This document shows positions 1 through 8,726 of a stretch of DNA of 64,000 bases, piece after piece. The notes beneath the pieces are model-generated. The model was given only the letters and a program-made list of their open reading frames with translations. It had not been told where the DNA came from and did no database searches. This DNA is from Desulfosporosinus acidiphilus SJ4 (GTDB lineage: Bacteria; Bacillota; Desulfitobacteriia; Desulfitobacteriales; Desulfitobacteriaceae). Location: assembly GCF_000255115.2 (NCBI RefSeq), contig NC_018068.1:4621977-4685976 (forward strand), given 5' to 3'. Made by a program: the position numbers and the translations under genes. Within the stretch, counting starts at the first letter, position 1. Each line of letters begins with the position of its first letter.

Positions 1-154
1 CGACGGCCCCATCATTGAGTACGCACCCAACTCCAAGAACAACATTTTCACCCAGGACGACACCCTCTCCGATAACACAAAACGGCCCAACCGTCACGCT
101 TGAAGGGACAATGGCACTTAAAGCGATCTGCCTCGGCACATTGTTTTGAGACAT
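1..154 (-). CDS. WbpD/WlbB-like hexapeptide-repeat N-acetyltransferase, partial (3' end outside window)
   Basis: About 51 N-terminal codons are present and the frame is open to the window edge. The start ATG (152-154) follows a strong GGAGG-AAAGGAG ribosome-binding site. The translation begins MSQNNVPRQIALSAIVPSSV and continues with the hydrophobic six-residue periodicity (VTVGPF, CVIGEG, VVLGEN, VVLGVG) of left-handed beta-helix acyltransferases. Family members acetylate an amino-sugar nucleotide, and WbpD acts on UDP-3-amino-GlcNAcA using acetyl-CoA. The specific role is inferred from the adjacent WbpB-like oxidoreductase, 50 bp upstream, and the WbpA-like dehydrogenase further up. Other sugar O- or N-acetyltransferases (PglD type) remain possible because the catalytic part is not visible. 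Confidence 0.75.
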   Translation of the reverse strand, partial: MSQNNVPRQIALSAIVPSSVTVGPFCVIGEGVVLGENVVLGVGCVLNDGAV

Positions 155-204
155 AGAATATACTCCTTTCCTCCCCGGAACATTGACAATATAGTTAGCT
201 AACC

Positions 205-1251
205 TTAGCTTTCTATGAGCGGAAATACCACCGGTTGTTTCGTCTCCTGGCACTTGTAAATCGCCAGAATGATTTCCAGAGCTTTTCTTCCTTCTTCACC
301 GGGGATGGCCGGAACTCGGTCCTCCCAAACGGCGTGAATCATATCGGAGATAAGTTCTCGGTGTCCGAATCCGTAGACGGAAGGCGGATCAACTTCCTGA
401 CTGGCAAAAATCTTCTTCTGCTCTTCCGCGCTGTCTGGAAACTCCCAAACTTCAATACGATTAACAGCAATTCCGCCGACAATAACGGAACCGGTCTCGC
501 CAAAAACATTGATGGTTTCTTCGATGTTCTTCGGGTAAATGGTGGAAGCGGCTTCAATAATACCGATTGCTCCGCTCTTAAACTTAATTACGGCCGCACC
601 CATATCCTCCATTTCAATTTTGCGCATAAAGGTTGAAGTGTATCCAAAAACAGAGTCCACAGGTCCAAACATCCACTGTAATAAATCAATGTTGTGAATT
701 GATTGATTCATAAGAACTCCGCCGTCCTGAAGTTTCGTACCTCGCCATGGTGCCTGGAGGTAGTAATTATCATTGCGATTCCAGCGTACAGTAGCCTGTC
801 CATGAGTCAATTTGCCAAAGCGCCCATCTTCTAAAGCTTTGCGCAGAATCTTAATAGAAGCATTGAAACGGTTTTGGTGAATAACTCCTAATTTTACGCC
901 GGCTTTTTGGCAGGCCGCGATCAAGGCATCCGCTGTTTTCAACGTCATGGCCATAGGCTTTTCAACAAGAATATGTTTGCCGGCTTCAGCGGCGGCAATT
1001 CCTATTTCAGCGTGCAGGCCGCTGGGGGTAGCAATCGTCACGACATCGATATCAGATCGTTTAAGCATTTCCTTATAATCCGTATACGGAACAGCACCGT
1101 ATTTATCCGCAAAATTTTGAGCTAATTCAGGTACAACATCACAGACTGCCACTAACTCTGCCTCAGGTAAGGCCACAATAGATTCCGCATGTTTGGGAGC
1201 GATACGTCCGCACCCGATAATCGCAAAGCGCATTTTCTTTTCTTCGGTCAT
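205..1251 (-). CDS. Gfo/Idh/MocA-family oxidoreductase, WbpB/WlbA-like
   Basis: This is a 348-residue NAD(P)-dependent sugar-nucleotide oxidoreductase. The N-terminal Rossmann motif IIGCGRIAPKH sits near residue 10, and the family EKPMAMT motif, which carries the catalytic Lys, sits near residue 97. A C-terminal GFO_IDH_MocA alpha/beta domain follows (WNRNDNYYLQAPWRGTK, GGVLMNQSIHNID). WbpB/WlbA enzymes oxidise UDP-GlcNAcA at C3 during UDP-ManNAc(3NAc)A synthesis. That role is inferred from the WbpD-like gene 50 bp downstream and the WbpA-like gene upstream. I prefer the ATG at 1249-1251 (MTEEKKMRF), because the open frame upstream encodes a basic non-family extension. An ATG six codons later is also possible. 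A strong terminator separates it from the dehydrogenase gene, so it probably has its own promoter. Confidence 0.85.
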   Translation of the reverse strand: MTEEKKMRFAIIGCGRIAPKHAESIVALPEAELVAVCDVVPELAQNFADKYGAVPYTDYKEMLKRSDIDVVTIATPSGLHAEIGIAAAEAGKHILVEKPMAMTLKTADALIAACQKAGVKLGVIHQNRFNASIKILRKALEDGRFGKLTHGQATVRWNRNDNYYLQAPWRGTKLQDGGVLMNQSIHNIDLLQWMFGPVDSVFGYTSTFMRKIEMEDMGAAVIKFKSGAIGIIEAASTIYPKNIEETINVFGETGSVIVGGIAVNRIEVWEFPDSAEEQKKIFASQEVDPPSVYGFGHRELISDMIHAVWEDRVPAIPGEEGRKALEIILAIYKCQETKQPVVFPLIES

Positions 1252-1411
1252 CTTCAATCTACATCCCTTTTCTTTTAAATTTCTTTTTAAGAAACACCTT
1301 GGCATCCGCAAGCGGCAGCCGCACCATTGTATGGCGGGGCTTTGCTTCAAGTTTAATTATTGTTTGTTAAAACAAGAATCTTTATTTAAGTCACTTGCAT
1401 CTGGAAAAAAA

Positions 1412-1480
1412 TAACTATTCCCTTATACAGGTTTAAGGGGAATCTTGCCGATTCCCCTTAAACCCGTATTTTCGATAGTT
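1412..1480 (-). terminator. Strong intrinsic terminator after the UDP-sugar dehydrogenase gene
   Basis: A near-perfect 15-bp stem (arms 1430-1444 and 1450-1464, loop of five) is extended by outer ATAC/GTAT and AACTAT/ATAGTT pairs. On the minus strand it is followed by a T-rich run (about 1404-1411). It lies just after the stop of the gene at 1514 and isolates the wbpB-D pair from the upstream transcript. Confidence 0.85.
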
Positions 1481-1513
1481 TAACTTATATCCACTGCTAT
1501 ACGCGCGTTCAAG

Positions 1514-2869
1514 TTATATTTTGGCGATTCTGTCCCGATTCTCCAAAACATCCTTTGTTGCATTGCGAGTATCCACAACGAGTTTCGCTTTTTCCACAAC
1601 TCGTGCATAATCTATAGTGCTATGATCGGTTAAAATCAGAACGCCGTCAGCCTCTGTCAATACCTCATCCGTCAAAGGAACGCTTTCCATATGCATTGTA
1701 CTTCCGCCGTGCGGCTCTATCACCGAAATATAGGGATCATGGTACGTGATATTAGCCCCTTGTTTGCGTAAGAGCTCCATAATTTTCAAGGCCGGCGATT
1801 CACGGACATCATCGATATCCTTTTTGTAAGCCACACCAAGAACAAGGATTTTAGCATCTTTTAAACTCTTGTTTTCGTCATTAAGCGCTCTGATCAGCCT
1901 GTTAACAACGTAGTAAGATACCTCGACATTGATTTCTCCAGCCAGTTCGATAAACCGTGTATGGAAATCGTATTCCCGAGCCTTCCAAGTAAGATAGAAA
2001 GGATCGATAGGAATACAGTGACCGCCTACGCCCGGTCCCGGATAGAAGGTTTGAATGCCAAAAGGCTTCGTGCCGGCAGCCTCCACAACTTCCCAAATAT
2101 CAATTCCCATCCGGTCACAGAGCATCATGAGTTCATTAACCATGGCAATGTTCACGGCGCGATAGGTATTCTCGAAGACCTTGGTAAGCTCCGCTGCAGC
2201 GGGCGAAGAAACAGGCACTACATTGGTAATGGTTTGCATGTAGAGCGCATAGGCAATCTCCAGGCAAACAGGCGTCATTCCCCCAACGACCTTAGAAGTA
2301 TTTTTAGTACTGAATCTCTTATTGCCGGGGTCTACCCGTTCCGGCGAGAAAGCAAGGAAAAAGTCCTTTCCGACTTTAAGTCCTGACTTCTCTAAAAGCG
2401 GTAAAATGACCTCTTCAGTTGTACCGGGATAGGTGGTACTTTCCAAGGTGATTAACTGCCCTGGGCGAAGGTATTGGGCAATCTGCTGGGATGAAGCTTC
2501 AATATATGAAATATCCGGATCTCTTGTGATCGTTAAGGGTGTCGGAACACAAATAATTACCACATCACATTCAGCTAAGCGGGAAAAATCTGTGGTCGCG
2601 GACAATAAGCCATTGCCAACCATATCTTTAAGGTCCTGATCTTTAACATCCCCAATATAGTTATCGGCCGCATTGACACGATTAACACGAGCAGAGTTGA
2701 TGTCGAAGCCAACCACTGAGAACCCGACTTTGCTTTTTTCAACTGCCAATGGGAGACCCACATATCCCAAGCCAATAACCCCAATACGAGCTTCGTGTTT
2801 TAAGATCTTTTCTTTGAGAGTCTTGGCAATGACATCCTCACTGGTAATAACGTTTTTTACAGTCATCAT
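1514..2869 (-). CDS. wbpA: UDP-N-acetylglucosamine 6-dehydrogenase (WbpA/TviB-type nucleotide-sugar dehydrogenase)
   Basis: This 451-residue protein is full length for the UDP-glucose/UDP-GlcNAc/UDP-ManNAc dehydrogenase family. The N-terminal NAD-binding motif is GVIGLGYVGLPLA (near 30-42), followed by the central dimerisation helix domain. The catalytic Cys lies in GVGGHCIPIDPFYL (near 280), and the C-terminal UDP-binding domain contains GVAYKKDIDDVRESPA. The enzyme performs the four-electron oxidation of the C6 hydroxyl to a uronic acid in the cytoplasm. Assignment as WbpA rather than Ugd or WecC rests on the size, the FSPERVDPGN motif and the neighbouring WbpM-, WbpB- and WbpD-like genes. 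It starts 18 bp after the dehydratase gene, with GGAGGG upstream of two adjacent ATGs, and ends at a terminator. Confidence 0.9.
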   Translation of the reverse strand: MMTVKNVITSEDVIAKTLKEKILKHEARIGVIGLGYVGLPLAVEKSKVGFSVVGFDINSARVNRVNAADNYIGDVKDQDLKDMVGNGLLSATTDFSRLAECDVVIICVPTPLTITRDPDISYIEASSQQIAQYLRPGQLITLESTTYPGTTEEVILPLLEKSGLKVGKDFFLAFSPERVDPGNKRFSTKNTSKVVGGMTPVCLEIAYALYMQTITNVVPVSSPAAAELTKVFENTYRAVNIAMVNELMMLCDRMGIDIWEVVEAAGTKPFGIQTFYPGPGVGGHCIPIDPFYLTWKAREYDFHTRFIELAGEINVEVSYYVVNRLIRALNDENKSLKDAKILVLGVAYKKDIDDVRESPALKIMELLRKQGANITYHDPYISVIEPHGGSTMHMESVPLTDEVLTEADGVLILTDHSTIDYARVVEKAKLVVDTRNATKDVLENRDRIAKI

Positions 2870-2887
2870 GATGACTCAATTCCCTCC

Positions 2888-4759
2888 TTATTTGGCTACA
2901 GCGTTAGTGTTCTTCTTACGAAAGGTCGGAATGACAGTCTGCAACAAGGAGATCACTTCGTCACGCGTCAAAGAACTTCCCCGCTCTCGAACAATATGCG
3001 TAAGATCTTCTAAAAGACTTACGTCAATAAAGCTTGGTTTTGCGACAAATATTCGACTATGTTTCGTGGACGTTATGCCTTCCTCTGCTGTCAATAATTC
3101 CTCATAGAGCTTTTCTCCCGGCCGAATCCCTGTGAATTGTATCTTAATATCGACATCAGGTTCAAATCCTGAGAGCCGAATCAAGTCCTTCGCTAAATCC
3201 AGAATTTTAACAGGCTTACCCATATCTAAAATAAAGATTTCCCCGCCCTGAGCCATGGCCCCGGCTTGGATCACCAATTGGGCTGCTTCCGGAATCGTCA
3301 TAAAATAGCGGACCATATCAGGATGAGTCACCGTCACCGGACCGCCTTTGGCAATTTGTTTCTTAAAGGTTGGGATAACACTGCCATTACTCCCTAAAAC
3401 ATTGCCGAAACGTACCGCCACAAATTTTGTCTGTGAACGGCGGTCCAAACTTTGAATCATCAGTTCCACAGTCCTCTTAGTGGCCCCCATGATACTGGTG
3501 GGGTTCACTGCTTTATCTGTGGAGATGGAAACAAACGTTTTAACCCGGTATTCATCAGCTGCTTCCGCCAGATTTTGAGTACCGAGAACATTATTCTTAA
3601 GCGCCTCTTCCGGATTGCGTTCCATAAGAGGAACATGCTTATGAGCTGCTGCGTGAAAGACAACCCCCGGCTTATAGCGGTTAAAAACCAAAAATACTTT
3701 TTCCCGATCTTTGATATCTAAAATCTCAGTAATATACTCGATCCCCGGGCGCTCAGCACGAAGCTCTTGTTCAATTTCAAAAATGCTGTTTTCACCGTGA
3801 CCGATCAAGATAAGTTTTCCCGGGTTAAACTTAGCAACCTGACGAGAGAGTTCCGACCCGATGGAACCTCCGGCGCCGGTAATGAATACCGTCTCACCGG
3901 AAACATAACCTGCCACTTCCTCTAAGTCTACCGAAACAGGGTCTCGGCCTAATAGATCTTCCACTTGAATTTGGCGTATGGGTTTAACATTAATATCACC
4001 GCTGATAATATCATAAACCCCAGGCATGATTTTCAAGTCGACTCCGGACTTTTCGCAAATTTGCACAATCTCCCGGACAGATTCGCCGGAGGCCGAAGGC
4101 ATAGCAATAATGACTTCATCAATATTATGCCCTTTGACAATGCGAGTAATGTCTTTACGCGTACCTAAAACAGGAATCCCCAGCAGCTGGAGTTTTTGCT
4201 TCTGGCGGTTATCATCAATAAAGCCTATCGGACGCCCATCGCGATAGTTGCGGTTTTTTAATTCTCGGGCGGCCAAAACTCCGGCATCGCCGGCTCCAAC
4301 AATCAGGACTTGTTTTTGGGAACCGGGAACATGACGATCGAAGACATTCTCCTGCAAGATTCGCCAAATAAAACGCGAACCGCCGATCAAAAAGACCATC
4401 ACTAACCATAAGAGAACTGCAGCAGAATTAGGCATCCTCAAGGGAACTTTTGTTACAAAAAGACTGTAACAATAAACGACTGCCACGGTTCCGCCTGTTC
4501 CGACAGTCACAGCATAAATAATGGAAAGCAGTTCTCCGGTACTGGCATACTGCCAAAGCCTGTTATAGAGACCAAATATGTAAAAAACGGCAATATATAA
4601 AATTGTGGCAGTTATGGCAGTATGGTAATAGGTTTGGTAGTACTGGGACGGGATATGCCCAAAAATCTCAAAACGCAGATAAAAACTGCCAAAGGCTGCT
4701 AAGTTGATTAACAGAGCATCAATTAGCATAAGAATTAATGTACGTTTACGAAATAACAC
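2888..4759 (-). CDS. Membrane-bound NDP-sugar dehydratase/epimerase, CapD/WbpM/PglF family
   Basis: This is a 623-residue protein with about four N-terminal membrane helices (residues 10-130). A first Rossmann-like domain follows (VLIVGAGDAGVLAARELKN, near 150), then an extended SDR domain starting VFITGAGGSIGSELSRQ (near 293). The active-site region reads STDKAVNPTSIMGATKR, so the usual Tyr of the S-Y-K triad is Met, as in WbpM-type UDP-GlcNAc C4,C6-dehydratases. Such enzymes make UDP-4-keto-6-deoxy sugars for surface glycans. It starts with GTG behind AAGGGG. It lies between acyltransferase and dehydrogenase genes on one strand, consistent with a glycan operon. The exact substrate cannot be read from sequence. 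Confidence 0.9.
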   Translation of the reverse strand: MLFRKRTLILMLIDALLINLAAFGSFYLRFEIFGHIPSQYYQTYYHTAITATILYIAVFYIFGLYNRLWQYASTGELLSIIYAVTVGTGGTVAVVYCYSLFVTKVPLRMPNSAAVLLWLVMVFLIGGSRFIWRILQENVFDRHVPGSQKQVLIVGAGDAGVLAARELKNRNYRDGRPIGFIDDNRQKQKLQLLGIPVLGTRKDITRIVKGHNIDEVIIAMPSASGESVREIVQICEKSGVDLKIMPGVYDIISGDINVKPIRQIQVEDLLGRDPVSVDLEEVAGYVSGETVFITGAGGSIGSELSRQVAKFNPGKLILIGHGENSIFEIEQELRAERPGIEYITEILDIKDREKVFLVFNRYKPGVVFHAAAHKHVPLMERNPEEALKNNVLGTQNLAEAADEYRVKTFVSISTDKAVNPTSIMGATKRTVELMIQSLDRRSQTKFVAVRFGNVLGSNGSVIPTFKKQIAKGGPVTVTHPDMVRYFMTIPEAAQLVIQAGAMAQGGEIFILDMGKPVKILDLAKDLIRLSGFEPDVDIKIQFTGIRPGEKLYEELLTAEEGITSTKHSRIFVAKPSFIDVSLLEDLTHIVRERGSSLTRDEVISLLQTVIPTFRKKNTNAVAK

Positions 4760-4864
4760 TTGCTCAGCCCCTTCTGGATTTACACAAAAAACGAGGAAAC
4801 ATTATCGTTCTAAAGTTTACTACAACTTACATGCTTTTACAACTCTAAAGACCCGGTCAAACTG

Positions 4865-6007
4865 TTACTCTTTAACATTATTTGTCCCCTCACGTTTTAT
4901 GATTTTTGAGTGACCAAAGCCGATCAAATAGTAGCTAAAGGGCAGAAAACTGATCAACCGGACTCCTGCGTAGCTTAAAATGAGTGTCGCTGTAAAGACA
5001 ATTGGATAAAATAACCACTGAGAGGGACCTATCTGGTGATTGCTAAGAATTCTTATGGTTACTTGATTAAAAAAAAGGTGAATCAGGTAGATCCCAAAAG
5101 AATAATCCCCCAGTCTGGCCATAAACTTCGCTAAAACATTCCTTTTAATCGTTAAGCCGGCAGCCAAATTCCATATAAATAGAAATGTTACCAGCCTCAA
5201 GACCGGATAAACCAGTTCGGCACCCGTTGTGAAATACGGTGGGATTTCATCGTAAGTATGCCCTGTGGTTAAACCTATCACAATAAAGAAGCTGGCTCCG
5301 AAGGTTAATAGTAAGGACATCGTTCCCCATAAGGGCGTCAGACGCTGGGATAAATCCTTTAACGTTTCGAATTTGTCCAGGGCATAGATTCCAAGGCAGA
5401 AATAGAAGAGGTAAGCTATGGCATTAACTTTAATAACATTGGCATAGGATGTATGGGTACCTACCATCCAGAGCACTTGAATAATCAGCATTCCGGCAAG
5501 AAAGTATTCTGATTTATTCCTTGCTTTAAAGAAATCATACCCTTTGATAATTAAGGGATAAGCAAGATAAAGCTGGATGATGACTGCAAAGAACCATAGG
5601 TGGTAAGAAGCATCTGAATGCCAAACACTCAGGGCAATGCGCTTAAGATTGGCTGAGAATGAGCTGCTCCGCATATCCCCCCAATAATTAAATGCCGTAT
5701 ATAAGGCCGAAAAGATCATATATTGAGGGAGAATTGAGCGCGCCCTTTTATAGTAAAACTGCGTTAAGGAAAACCCTTGCCGATAGTTTTTAGCTAAAAC
5801 AAAACCGGAAATGGCAATAAATAAGGGGACGGCGAATTGGGAAAAAACATCCGTCCAAATAGCCAAGAGAGCCAACGTACGATAAGGGGTAATTTTAGTA
5901 AAGTAGCCCGTCGTGTGTATTGCCAGGACTGCTAAGATACTAAAGCCCCTTAAATAATTTATTTCTGCAATTTTTCCGGATTTGGATCCAACTCTCTGAT
6001 TTCTCAT
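4865..6007 (-). CDS. Acyltransferase-3 family membrane protein (putative surface-glycan O-acyltransferase)
   Basis: This 380-residue integral membrane protein has about ten predicted hydrophobic segments. The N-terminal motif NYLRGFSILAVLAIHTTGYF carries the Arg and His typical of acyltransferase-3 (PF01757). A second conserved patch, PLFIAISGFVLAKNYRQGF, lies near residue 60. Members transfer acetyl or succinyl groups across the membrane to polysaccharides or peptidoglycan. It sits 105 bp upstream of the WbpM-like gene and next to a second acyltransferase, so decoration of the same glycan is inferred. Spacing from the AAGGA to the ATG is long (about 14 nt), so initiation may be weak. Confidence 0.85.
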   Translation of the reverse strand: MRNQRVGSKSGKIAEINYLRGFSILAVLAIHTTGYFTKITPYRTLALLAIWTDVFSQFAVPLFIAISGFVLAKNYRQGFSLTQFYYKRARSILPQYMIFSALYTAFNYWGDMRSSSFSANLKRIALSVWHSDASYHLWFFAVIIQLYLAYPLIIKGYDFFKARNKSEYFLAGMLIIQVLWMVGTHTSYANVIKVNAIAYLFYFCLGIYALDKFETLKDLSQRLTPLWGTMSLLLTFGASFFIVIGLTTGHTYDEIPPYFTTGAELVYPVLRLVTFLFIWNLAAGLTIKRNVLAKFMARLGDYSFGIYLIHLFFNQVTIRILSNHQIGPSQWLFYPIVFTATLILSYAGVRLISFLPFSYYLIGFGHSKIIKREGTNNVKE

Positions 6008-6096
6008 TTGAATCTATGATTCCTTTTTGGCATAATTATTTAATCTCCACTTCAGGCAAGCATACTATCAATGATTTATGCTTGTCTAAATTAATA

Positions 6097-7152
6097 TTAT
6101 ACTGATTTGTTAGGAACATTACAAAAATCAGCGGGTTTGATCTTTCGATTCTCACCCAAAGCAAAATATCGTCCGTAAGGGATATATTGAATGAGCTGAT
6201 AAAAGAAAAGAGGGGCAATGGTCCCAACAATAAAAAATCTCAGGGGTGTCATGGCGAAAAAATGACGGGCCAGGGAAACTGAGCCAAGGTGCAAATACAT
6301 AATCACCATAGCTGCTTTCCCTACATAGCTTAATCCCTGCTTTAAGCCCTGTATCCGCCTAAGCAGCATACTTAACTGGGCAAGAATTAAGGTGAAGGCC
6401 ACCGGAAGAATGAGATTCAGACCAAAATAATAATACTGGCGATGTTTCATATCCAATCCGTAATCAACGATATGATGCGCATATAGATAAATGAAACCAA
6501 GCGCTGCCAGCCAGGATATTGCCATAACCCATCGCCTGCTTCTCAGACCTGCCAGCACTTTTTTCTGTCTCATCAGATGTCCGAGAGCATAAAACACGAT
6601 GGCATAGAGACCCACATCCAGATTCCAGGGAACAAAGCTATTAGGTCTGTAGCGGGATTCCCAATATGCCAGTAAAAAACAGGCTAAGATGACCAGACCT
6701 CTCAAAAATGGAGAAGTGAGCTTTCGGCATAAAAGGTCATAAACAACCTGAACAAAAAGCAAGACAGTAGGAAACCAAAAGGTGGCATATATTCCTTCCA
6801 AGAGACTCCCGCCCAATAATAGGGCCTTCCAATCCTCCGACCAAAAATTCAGCTCCGGATACCCTTTCCAGAAATTAAAAACAAGAACCAGAATCGTTAA
6901 TAATCCCAGATAAAAAAAATAAGGAACTAAAAGATGTTTAGCCTTTCGTTTTATATAATCAATGAATCTGGAATCGGGTTTATAACGGTATAAAAAGCCG
7001 CTGAGCCAAAAAAACAATGGCATGTGAAACCAAAACATGTAAAAAGAAACTCTGCTTCCTGCGTGTCCCCATACGACGGTCAAAATCCCAAGTCCTTTTA
7101 AAATATCGGCCCAATCAAAATGTTCCGTTTCCCGGGCTAAGACGGTGCTCAC
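6097..7152 (-). CDS. Acyltransferase-3 family membrane protein (fucose 4-O-acetylase-like)
   Basis: This 351-residue protein has about ten membrane segments. The N-terminus reads DWADILKGLGILTVVWGHAG and is followed by FWFHMPLFFWLSGFLYRYKP, the pattern of the WcaK/OatB-like acyltransferase-3 subgroup. The start is GTG at 7150-7152 with GGGGAGG seven bases upstream. It belongs to the polysaccharide cluster. Having two acyltransferase-3 genes in tandem suggests two different modifications or two acceptor positions. The acceptor is unknown. Confidence 0.82.
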   Translation of the reverse strand: MSTVLARETEHFDWADILKGLGILTVVWGHAGSRVSFYMFWFHMPLFFWLSGFLYRYKPDSRFIDYIKRKAKHLLVPYFFYLGLLTILVLVFNFWKGYPELNFWSEDWKALLLGGSLLEGIYATFWFPTVLLFVQVVYDLLCRKLTSPFLRGLVILACFLLAYWESRYRPNSFVPWNLDVGLYAIVFYALGHLMRQKKVLAGLRSRRWVMAISWLAALGFIYLYAHHIVDYGLDMKHRQYYYFGLNLILPVAFTLILAQLSMLLRRIQGLKQGLSYVGKAAMVIMYLHLGSVSLARHFFAMTPLRFFIVGTIAPLFFYQLIQYIPYGRYFALGENRKIKPADFCNVPNKSV

Positions 7153-7261
7153 GTTTTGGCCTCCCCTTGTTCTTAATTAATAAATTGGAACCGAGCCTAG
7201 TCTATCATAGACCAACAGTTTCTGCACGTAAAGAAACCGCATTTGGGACAGATTTTCGGAA

Positions 7262-7312
7262 CAAAAAACTCTCCTCTGTGTTAGGTTAGTAAGTTAACCC
7301 AACAAAGGAGAG
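7262..7312 (-). terminator. Intrinsic terminator downstream of the 7399-8196 gene
   Basis: The stem arms 7269-7288 and 7294-7312 (CTCTCCTCTGTGTTAGG against CCCAACAAAGGAGAG, with a few wobbles) are followed on the minus strand by TTTTTTG. It lies 87 bp past the stop of the upstream gene and before the acyltransferase genes. Confidence 0.75.
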
Positions 7313-7398
7313 CCTGAGAAGTCTGACTGGCTTTTTAAAGATTAAGTAATTTAGGATAACTTATTTCAGCGCTTATCTAATTCCTTTCTATTTACCTT

Positions 7399-8196
7399 CT
7401 AATTAGTGAGGGAACTCTCACCGGTAATCATCCAATGGGAGTTCATCTTCATAAGATTAACTCGAACATGCACGTTTTGTTCGTGTTCTTCTCCTACGGG
7501 AACACCCTCTGTTATGTTGTAGTCTTTGGCAGTGTAGCGATAATCCACTCGCAGAGTAGCCGTGTTGTTATCCGCACTTTCCACATCCACCCGATCAAAG
7601 TTGATCGAAGTAACATCCAAACCTATGCCCTGAACTAGGTATTCTTCAGCACGCCGTGCGTGTTTTTCGAATATCTCACCGGTATAGGCTTTGGCAAGCT
7701 TAAGGCGAAAGGTATCGATATCAACTGACTTCCAAGCGTCGAAAAACGTTCCTATATCTTGCTTATAGTCGGCGATAATCTGCTCTTTCAAGGCATCGGT
7801 CACGGAATTCCCTTTGGCTATACTTTGAGCGTCTCCGTTTTGGCCTGCCGAAGTTGAATTATTGGGCTGTCCGCCGGAAATGGAGCCAGAGGAGGAGCTG
7901 GAACTTGAATCCGAACTCGAAGTCGAATCCGGACTGGAATTCGAATCTGTGCCCAAGGCCGAGCTGCCTGATACATTATTGTTTAGTGCGTTATCCGTCC
8001 CCGTCTTGGCAGTCAGGGGAACTTGGGTTGGACCGTTAACAGATCCTGAAACAGTCTGCACGTTTTCCTGCCCGCGAAGCTTGCTAATAAACGACGCAGC
8101 TGAACTGGAATTTGTAACCATAGACATCCCTAAGATTCCTACGATAACCCCCATACTTAAAGCGATTCCGCCCACTAAGTAATTCATTTTACGCAT
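7399..8196 (-). CDS. Membrane-anchored protein of unknown function with Ser-rich linker
   Basis: I do not recognise this family. The start is chosen at ATG 8194-8196 (MRKMNYLVGGIALSMG), with AAGGAG 12 nt upstream; an in-frame TTG seven codons earlier overlaps that ribosome-binding site and is unlikely. One N-terminal hydrophobic segment (MNYLVGGIALSMGVIVGILGMSMV) serves as anchor or signal. A long low-complexity stretch rich in Ser, Asn, Gly and Thr (about residues 40-130) precedes a compact C-terminal domain (about 135-265). That domain reads DALKEQIIADYKQDIGTFFD and later RVDYRYTAKDYNITEG, with an alpha+beta look reminiscent of SnoaL/NTF2-like folds. An exported, cell-surface role is inferred. 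It is monocistronic between two terminators. Confidence 0.75.
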   Translation of the reverse strand: MRKMNYLVGGIALSMGVIVGILGMSMVTNSSSAASFISKLRGQENVQTVSGSVNGPTQVPLTAKTGTDNALNNNVSGSSALGTDSNSSPDSTSSSDSSSSSSSGSISGGQPNNSTSAGQNGDAQSIAKGNSVTDALKEQIIADYKQDIGTFFDAWKSVDIDTFRLKLAKAYTGEIFEKHARRAEEYLVQGIGLDVTSINFDRVDVESADNNTATLRVDYRYTAKDYNITEGVPVGEEHEQNVHVRVNLMKMNSHWMITGESSLTN

Positions 8197-8300
8197 AAAG
8201 ACCAAAATCTCCTTCAACTGGATTTTTACTTGAATTTTTACTACTATCTTGACCAGTTAAAAGGAATTTTAGACATAAATGCTTATTATTTATGAATAAA

Positions 8301-8336
8301 ATCGCAAGGCCTGTCCAAACGGGCAGGCCTTGCGAT
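8301..8336 (-). terminator. Intrinsic terminator upstream of the 8196 gene
   Basis: A nearly perfect 16-bp GC-rich stem (ATCGCAAGGCCTG... against ...CAGGCCTTGCGAT) is followed on the minus strand by TTTTATTC. It would end transcripts coming from the 8727-9518 gene or further upstream. Confidence 0.8.
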
Positions 8337-8726
8337 TAGTATTCAATTGTTTATAGGGTTCCTGGCGACAATTTAATTAGTTTTCAACCCTGTCGAACAA
8401 GGTTACAGTCTACTGAATCAAATTGTCTATTCAATTGTTCTAAGAAGAGAGGAAAATCCTTTTGAATCATCCCTTTATTTCTCTGTTTAGCTATTTATTG
8501 ATATATCTATCTATCTATTTATTTAACTCTTTATCACAATTCTATCTTAAAAATCAGGTTTTCCATGCGTCATCTCGTCATGTCTAACCCCTATCTTTTA
8601 AAAATTATACAGGTTACCAATTGCCGTTTACACCATGGAAATAATTCTGTGCGGTCCTAATCATTTCTCCTGCTACATCTGAACTGCATACCGTTTCTTG
8701 TTGTACTGCTTGATCAAATTTCAAAA
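8337..8726. other. Intergenic stretch without a recognisable gene
   Basis: This is AT-rich sequence with a short ATCT/ATTT tetranucleotide run around 8498-8522. No open frame with a ribosome-binding site, no tRNA and no convincing hairpin is seen. It is probably the 3' untranslated region of the 8727-9518 gene. Confidence 0.5.
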
